From contig WAQC01000012.1 of the NCBI GenBank assembly GCA_015520425.1, positions 1 through 9,794 of the forward strand: a stretch of 9,794 bases of DNA, written 5' to 3'. Source of the stretch: Candidatus Pelearchaeum sp. (lineage in GTDB: Archaea; Thermoproteota; Nitrososphaeria_A; Caldarchaeales; Caldarchaeaceae). Both the position numbers and the translations under genes were made by a program. The notes beneath the pieces are model-generated. The model searched no databases. It was given only the letters and a program-made list of their open reading frames with translations, and was not told the origin of the DNA. Each line of letters begins with the position of its first letter. Position 1 is the first letter of the stretch. Shown here piece after piece: positions 5,275 through 9,794 of this stretch.

Positions 5275-6477
5275 ATGTTGCGGAATAGGAGAAAGACCAC
5301 GGGAATAACGCAGGCTACGGCGGTTCTGGTGGCTCTTGTGATAATATTCGCGGGCATAGCCGCGTGGGGCTGGGCCAGGCCAGCCCAGGTAGTAACGGAG
5401 ACGGTAGTATCAACAGTAACCCAGACAGCGGGAGCCACAGTTACGGTTACCGAGACAAAGACCGTAGCTGGGAAGACACCATTCTCAGACCTCAAGGTCT
5501 TGCTAATACTCCCGATAGACGAGAAGGACAACTCATGGAACAGAGCAGCATACGATGCTGTCAAGAGGTTGCAGGAGCAGTTCGGCTTTGAGCTGGCCAT
5601 AGAGAGGAACCTCTTTGACGGCACCAAGGCGGAGCCCTATGCGGTTGACTACGCGAAGCGAGGCTATAACATAATCATAGGCCAGGGGATACAGTATATG
5701 GTGATGTTCCACAAGATTGCGCCCCAGTTCCCTGACACGATGTTCATCTGCGTTGACTGCCACCCAGCGCTGGTTGGCGTGTTTGAGCCAGGCGCCCAGG
5801 TTGCCGAGAACGTCTATAACATCTGGATGACCCTCGGCGAGGGCGGCTTCCTGATGGGCTACATAGCTGGGAAGCTCACTGAGAGTAATCTGGTCGGCAT
5901 AGTAGGTGGTGGCCGCGTCCCCTCAATCTGGGAGGGGCATGAGGCGTTCAAGGCAGGTGTGAAGCTTGCCAACCCGGACGCGGAGGTTAGAGAGGCTTAC
6001 ATGGCGCTCTCATGGGCAGACGTGGCAGGAGCCAAGAAGGCTGCCGAGACCATGTTCGCGGAGGGCGCCGACGTCATAGCCAGCAGCGGCGACGGGATAG
6101 ACGTGGGCGTAGTGGAGGCATCACTGGAGAAAGGCTTCTGGACCTCAACGGTATATGCGGACCTGCCGAAGATAAGGCCTGAGATAGAGAAGCTGATGGG
6201 CTCCATCGTCTTCCGATGGGACATACCACTCGCAGCCGCATTCATGGACTATGTACGCGGAACGTGGAAGAACGGCCTCCTGACAGCCACGATGGCTGCG
6301 GGCATAGTAACGATAAGCCTAGGCAAGAACCTGCCAGAGGACGTTAGGCAGGAGGTACTGGACCTATACAACAAGATACTACAGGGAACGGTCAAGATAA
6401 CCTTTGACTACAGCTGCTTTGACAACCCAGACCAGGACAAGTGTAAGCCCAGTGCTGCTAGGATAGAGGGTCTGTAA
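5275..6477 (+). CDS. BMP-family ABC importer substrate-binding protein (nucleoside-type)
   Basis: A 400-residue extracellular binding protein of the BMP/PnrA family, whose characterised members bind nucleosides or purines. Basic residues (LRNRRK) and a hydrophobic helix (about 11-33) anchor the N-terminus. A Thr/Val-rich spacer (38-66) then leads to the two-lobed domain (about 70-380). Family features include LLILPIDEKDNSWNRAAYDA (76-95), GYNIIIGQGIQY (130-141), LGEGGFLMGYIAGKL (187-201), VGIVGGG (207-213), and an SSGDGIDVG segment (270-278). No lipobox cysteine follows the helix, so it is not a lipoprotein of the bacterial type. G10-I11 ahead of the hydrophobic stretch might be a class III (PibD-like) processing site, though Thr stands at -2 instead of Lys/Arg. 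Four cysteines (159, 162, 381, 390) form two close pairs. A ribosome binding site GAGGATTAGG precedes the ATG. It is first in an operon with the permeases, 12 bases ahead of the next gene. Confidence 0.92.
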   Translation: MLRNRRKTTGITQATAVLVALVIIFAGIAAWGWARPAQVVTETVVSTVTQTAGATVTVTETKTVAGKTPFSDLKVLLILPIDEKDNSWNRAAYDAVKRLQEQFGFELAIERNLFDGTKAEPYAVDYAKRGYNIIIGQGIQYMVMFHKIAPQFPDTMFICVDCHPALVGVFEPGAQVAENVYNIWMTLGEGGFLMGYIAGKLTESNLVGIVGGGRVPSIWEGHEAFKAGVKLANPDAEVREAYMALSWADVAGAKKAAETMFAEGADVIASSGDGIDVGVVEASLEKGFWTSTVYADLPKIRPEIEKLMGSIVFRWDIPLAAAFMDYVRGTWKNGLLTATMAAGIVTISLGKNLPEDVRQEVLDLYNKILQGTVKITFDYSCFDNPDQDKCKPSAARIEGL

Positions 6478-6489
6478 GAAGGCGAGCCG

Positions 6490-7551
6490 ATGCAGCCCCA
6501 GCGCATCCTACGGCTAACGGTCTTCAACGTCCTCGCGGCCCTCATAGGGCTAGCCGCGGGGCTTGTCGTGGTAGCCGCGACTGGGGCTGACGTAGGCTTC
6601 GCCCTAAGCACCCTAATTTTTTATCCATTCTCAGACGCTTACAACATAGGGGAGATATTCGTCTGGTTCACCGCTCTTCTCACAATCTCGCTGGGCATAG
6701 GCTTCGCGCTCCGCGCCAACCTATGGAACGTTGGTGGGGAGGGCCAGTTCCTAATCGGCAGCATTATGAGCATGATTGGCTGGAAGGCTTTGAGCGGCTA
6801 CGGCATACCTCCCCCCATAATGATTGTGCTCATGCTCTTGTCAGGTGCTTTGGGCGGCGTCGCCTGGGTGGCGGTGCCAGCGATACTTAAGGCCAAGTTC
6901 GGCAGCAACGAGATAGTGGTAACCCTGCTTCTCAACCTGGTTGCCGTTGGAATGCTCTTCTGGGCGCTTGACGGCCCCATCAGGGGGAGGTTCTCCGCGG
7001 GTTATTTGATAAGCGACGTAATACCTCCTGAGCTTAGGCTTCCACTGCTGATACCAGAAACCCGCCTGAGCGTGGCTGTCTTCATAGCCCTCGCGCTGGT
7101 GGTGGTTATGTATATTCTGGCCGAGAAGACACACTTCGGCCTAGCGGTAAAGGCTGTGGGCAAGAACCCAGAGGCTGCGCGGTACGCTGGAATAAACATA
7201 CCGAAGATAACGGTCCTCTCGCTCCTCATAGCAGGCGCGCTGGCAGGACTTGCTGGAGGGCTTCACGTCATGGGGGTCCTCTATAGGATGGACGCAGGCT
7301 ACGCGGAGACTGGCTTTGGGTATATCGCTATAGTTGTGGCTATGCTGGGGGCTGCGCATCCCATAGGAATACTCTTCTCCTCATTCTTCTTCAGCTACAT
7401 AATGATAGGCGCCCAAGCCATGCAGCGCGCCGTCCAGGTGCCCTTCCCACTTGTCTATGCGATAGTCGGGATAATGCTCGTAAGCCTCACAATATCGCAG
7501 TACCTGGTTAGGAGGGAGCGTGTAGTATCATGGCCATTCACGAGGTCCTGA
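6490..7551 (+). CDS. ABC importer permease, YufP/COG4603-like (BPD_transp_2)
   Basis: A 353-residue polytopic membrane protein of the ribose/BMP-type permease family. Segments of about 20 hydrophobic residues recur through its length, roughly 8-10 helices. Family marks include RANLWNVGGEGQFLIGS (74-90), SNEIVVTLLLNLVAVGM (139-155), and the cytoplasmic coupling region FGLAVKAVGKNPEAARYAGI (217-236) followed by SLLIAGALAGLAGGL. It pairs with the next gene to form the translocation pore. The ATG at 6490 follows GAAGGCGAG at 6478-6486 as ribosome binding site, 12 bases after the binding-protein gene, so translation is probably coupled. Its last 22 bases overlap the next gene. Confidence 0.93.
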   Translation: MQPQRILRLTVFNVLAALIGLAAGLVVVAATGADVGFALSTLIFYPFSDAYNIGEIFVWFTALLTISLGIGFALRANLWNVGGEGQFLIGSIMSMIGWKALSGYGIPPPIMIVLMLLSGALGGVAWVAVPAILKAKFGSNEIVVTLLLNLVAVGMLFWALDGPIRGRFSAGYLISDVIPPELRLPLLIPETRLSVAVFIALALVVVMYILAEKTHFGLAVKAVGKNPEAARYAGINIPKITVLSLLIAGALAGLAGGLHVMGVLYRMDAGYAETGFGYIAIVVAMLGAAHPIGILFSSFFFSYIMIGAQAMQRAVQVPFPLVYAIVGIMLVSLTISQYLVRRERVVSWPFTRS

Positions 7552-8471
7552 CGCTGGAGTTCTTCATAGCTTCTCTAGCCCTCACGGTGAGGATAGCGCC
7601 GACCATACTCATAGCTAGTATGGGGGAGCTGATAACCGAGAAGAGCGGCGTCCTCAACCTGGGTGTGGAGGGGATAATGCTACTAGGAGCCTTCACGGCT
7701 TTCCTCGTATCCTTCATCACTGGAAACCCCTGGATGGGCGCGCTAAGCGCCATGCTGGTCGGGATACTCATAGGACTAGTCTTCGGAGTCCTAACAGTGT
7801 ATGGCGGGGTAAACCAGGTAGTCGTTGGCCTAGGAATATGGCTAGCGGGCTTCGGGCTCTCAGACGTCCTATACCGAATCTTCTTCAGGGATGTTGCGTC
7901 GCCCACAGTCAATACAATAGGGGTAACTCCTATTCCAGTTCTGAGCGACATACCCATAATAGGGCCTATACTCTTCAACCATAACCCGCTGGTCTACTTC
8001 TCGCTCCTCCTCGTCCCCGCTGTGGCGCTCTTCCTCAAGAAGACAAACCTCGGCATGAGGATACGCGCGGTGGGCGAGAACCCTAAGGCAGCCGATTCCA
8101 TGGGCATAAACGTCTATAGAACTAGGATGGTGGCGGTGCTGATAGGCTCCATGCTCGCTGGGCTTGGGGGAGCTTACTTCACGACAGCATTCCTCAGCAG
8201 CTACGTTCTGAACATAACATTCGGAAGAGGATTCATAGCGCTGGCCATGATATACTTCGGCAACTGGAACCCCTACAGAGCGCTCATACCCATACTAATC
8301 TTCAACTACGTAGACTCGCTCCAGCTTGGCCTACAATCAATAGGCGTGGGGATTAAGTACTACTTCCTCAACATGCTACCCTGGATAACGGTTATCGCGC
8401 TCATACCGATATTCGGGAGGAAGGCCCAGGCGCCTGCTGCGTTGTTGCAGCCTTATAGGCGCGCTGGCTAG
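7530..8471 (+). CDS. ABC importer permease, YufQ/COG1079-like (BPD_transp_2)
   Basis: A 313-residue polytopic membrane protein, paralogous to the preceding permease and the usual second half of BMP-type transporters. Diagnostic stretches are MGELITEKSGVLNLGVEGIM (near residues 30-50) and the coupling region LGMRIRAVGENPKAADSMGI, then LIGSMLAGLGGAYF. The C-terminal GRGFIALAMIYFGNWNP is typical of the family. The ATG at 7530 lies inside the end of the previous gene and is preceded by GGAGGGAG (7511-7518), so the overlap couples translation of the two permeases. It ends tail-to-tail with the ATPase gene, sharing CTAG. Confidence 0.93.
   Translation: MAIHEVLTLEFFIASLALTVRIAPTILIASMGELITEKSGVLNLGVEGIMLLGAFTAFLVSFITGNPWMGALSAMLVGILIGLVFGVLTVYGGVNQVVVGLGIWLAGFGLSDVLYRIFFRDVASPTVNTIGVTPIPVLSDIPIIGPILFNHNPLVYFSLLLVPAVALFLKKTNLGMRIRAVGENPKAADSMGINVYRTRMVAVLIGSMLAGLGGAYFTTAFLSSYVLNITFGRGFIALAMIYFGNWNPYRALIPILIFNYVDSLQLGLQSIGVGIKYYFLNMLPWITVIALIPIFGRKAQAPAALLQPYRRAG
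8468..8471. other. Second CTAG shared by convergent stop codons
   Basis: The permease ends with TAG at 8469-8471 on the plus strand, and the ATPase ends with TAG read 8470-8468 on the minus strand. This is the same four-base arrangement as at 2700-2703, again leaving no intergenic base. Confidence 0.95.
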
Positions 8472-9794
8472 GCTGCCCTCTTCCCAGAGAGCATTAGGCT
8501 CGCTATCTCGTCCAGGTCTATCTGGCTATGGTCAAACACGCCCACCACGCGGCCGCCGTGCATCACAGCTATCCTATCGCTCATATCAAGAACTTCGTCA
8601 AGCTCGCTTGATATGAGCAGTATCCCCTTACCCTCCCTCTTCGCGCTTAGCAGAACGTTGCGCACATAGTCTGTCGCTGCGAGGTCCAGCCCCTTGGTCG
8701 GGTTATTGGCTATTATCAGCTTAGGCCCCCACCAAAGCTCGCGCGCCAAGATTGCTTTCTGCTTATTTCCGCCTGAGAGTGTCCAAGCCTCAACATCAGG
8801 CGAGCTGGCCTTAATCTCATACACCCGTATAAGGTCGTTCATCTTGCTCCTAATCAGCCGCCCATCAAGCAGTATGCCCTTCTTGAAACGCTCAGCCAGG
8901 TGGGGCAGCATGGCCAGATTGTCAGAGAGGGTAAAGTCAAAGATTAGGCCGGTCTTCTGCTCCTCTGGTATATGCGCTACGCCTAGGCTTCTTATCTTGT
9001 TTGGGTCTAGGTTTGTTACGTCCTTGCCGGCGATTATTATTTTCCCTGATTGAACGCGGCGGAGACCTGTGATTACCTCCACGAGCTCGCGCTGGCCATT
9101 GCCAGCGACACCAGCTATGCCCAGTATCTCCCCAGCCCTAACCTGGAGCGAGACATTCTTGAGAGCTGGTACCCCTAGGTCGCCCATAGCGGTAACGTCG
9201 CGCACATCAAGCAGTACATCACCAACCTGCGCATGTGTCCTAGACACGTTGAGTAGGACATCACGCCCCACGATTAGCCTGGCAAGCTGCTGCCTATCAA
9301 CGGAGCCCGTATCAACTGTAGCGACGACCTTACCCTGTCTAAGCACCGTAACCCTGTCAGCCAGCGCCATGACCTCATCAATCTTATGCGTTACGAAGAT
9401 TATTGACTTGCCCTGGCTCGCCATGTGGCGTAGTGAGTTGAATAGTTCGCGCGTCTCTATGCGTGTTAGAACTGAGGTGGGCTCGTCAAGGATTAGCACG
9501 TCAGCTCCCCGTAGTAGGGCTTTGAGTATCTCAACCCGCTGCCTCTCTCCTGCTGAGAGGTGCGAAACGAGGGCGCGCGGCTTTACACTAAGTCCGTACT
9601 GCCTAGCCACACTGTTAATCCTCTCCTCAACAGCATCCAGGTCTACTAGGAACTTGTTCCCGCTGTCCAGCATTAGCGCGATGTTCTCGGCGACCATCAT
9701 GTTGGGGACTAGCATGAATTCTTGATGGACCATTCCGATACCAGCCGCCATAGCGTCGCGCGGTGAGCGGAACGATACTTCCCTTCCATCTACC
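8468..9794 (-). CDS. ABC importer ATPase with two nucleotide-binding domains, YufO/COG3845-like (partial, 5' end missing)
   Basis: The C-terminal about 441 residues of a double-domain ATPase of the sugar/BMP importer type, normally about 500-520 residues. The frame stays open to the window edge; the bases before the ATG at 9751 encode VDGREVSFRSPRDA, which matches the family, so that ATG is internal. The first Walker A lies outside the window. Counted from the Met at 9751, domain 1 shows MVHQEFMLVPNMMVAENI (Q-loop region, 7-24), signature LSAGERQ (65-71), Walker B VLILDEPT (85-92) and switch His122. Domain 2 shows a degenerate Walker A GVAGNGQRE (214-222, Gln for the Lys), signature LSGGNKQ (325-331) and a Walker B region LIIANNPT with Asn350 where Glu is expected. 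Such asymmetry is usual in this family. It should energise the two permeases, but it is encoded on the opposite strand, tail-to-tail with them. Confidence 0.93.
   Translation of the reverse strand, partial: VDGREVSFRSPRDAMAAGIGMVHQEFMLVPNMMVAENIALMLDSGNKFLVDLDAVEERINSVARQYGLSVKPRALVSHLSAGERQRVEILKALLRGADVLILDEPTSVLTRIETRELFNSLRHMASQGKSIIFVTHKIDEVMALADRVTVLRQGKVVATVDTGSVDRQQLARLIVGRDVLLNVSRTHAQVGDVLLDVRDVTAMGDLGVPALKNVSLQVRAGEILGIAGVAGNGQRELVEVITGLRRVQSGKIIIAGKDVTNLDPNKIRSLGVAHIPEEQKTGLIFDFTLSDNLAMLPHLAERFKKGILLDGRLIRSKMNDLIRVYEIKASSPDVEAWTLSGGNKQKAILARELWWGPKLIIANNPTKGLDLAATDYVRNVLLSAKREGKGILLISSELDEVLDMSDRIAVMHGGRVVGVFDHSQIDLDEIASLMLSGKRAA

Noticed and set aside
9069..9725. Plus-strand 218-codon frame opposite the ATPase
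   Set aside because: It is a Ser/Thr-rich shadow of a gene with intact ABC motifs on the other strand.
9749..9751. ATG at 9751 as the start of the ATPase
   Set aside because: The frame continues upstream to the window edge with family-typical residues (VDGREVSFRSPRDA), and a start here would lack the first Walker A domain.

Overview
The window looks like chromosomal DNA of a thermophilic archaeon, most likely a crenarchaeote (Thermoproteota). The basis is the gene content (an archaeal THUMP-type tRNA methyltransferase, a winged-helix regulator of the FilR1/COG4742 type, a Thr-rich surface protein), heavy use of AGG/AGA for Arg and ATA for Ile, A/T-rich TATA-like boxes about 26 bp before expected transcript starts, and UUG starts. 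I cannot name the genus.

Layout. Bases 1-109 form a perfect inverted repeat with 53-bp arms and a 3-base centre, lying exactly at the window edge. It is followed by a predicted regulator (165-1019, +). Next come a Trm14-like tRNA methyltransferase (1039-2172, -) and, divergent from it across a 66-bp promoter region, a YbaK-type aminoacyl-tRNA deacylase (2239-2703, +). The deacylase shares a CTAG tetranucleotide tail-to-tail with uracil phosphoribosyltransferase (2700-3365, -). After a 256-bp intergenic region with a TATA box and a leader stem-loop comes a long Thr-rich membrane-anchored surface protein (3622-5121, +). It has no ATG, GTG or TTG at its apparent true start. A new promoter then drives a BMP-family (nucleoside-type) substrate-binding protein and two permeases (5275-8471, +). 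The ATPase of the same transporter lies on the other strand (8468-9794, -), again sharing CTAG as overlapping stop codons, and runs off the window.

How the genes may work together. The BMP protein, two BPD_transp_2 permeases and a double-domain ATPase make up a complete BMP-type ABC importer, a class whose characterised members import nucleosides. Uracil phosphoribosyltransferase, a pyrimidine salvage enzyme, is about 1.9 kb away, so a nucleoside/nucleobase uptake and salvage role fits; this link is an inference. The Thr-rich surface protein uses the same kind of Thr/Val-rich spacer that tethers the BMP protein and may act at the cell surface beside it.

The points most worth checking are the non-canonical start and leader structure of the Thr-rich protein, the terminal palindrome, the opposite-strand ATPase, and the two convergent gene pairs that end on the same CTAG. 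I found no tRNA, rRNA, CRISPR array or insertion sequence. No gene-free stretch exceeds 300 bases.
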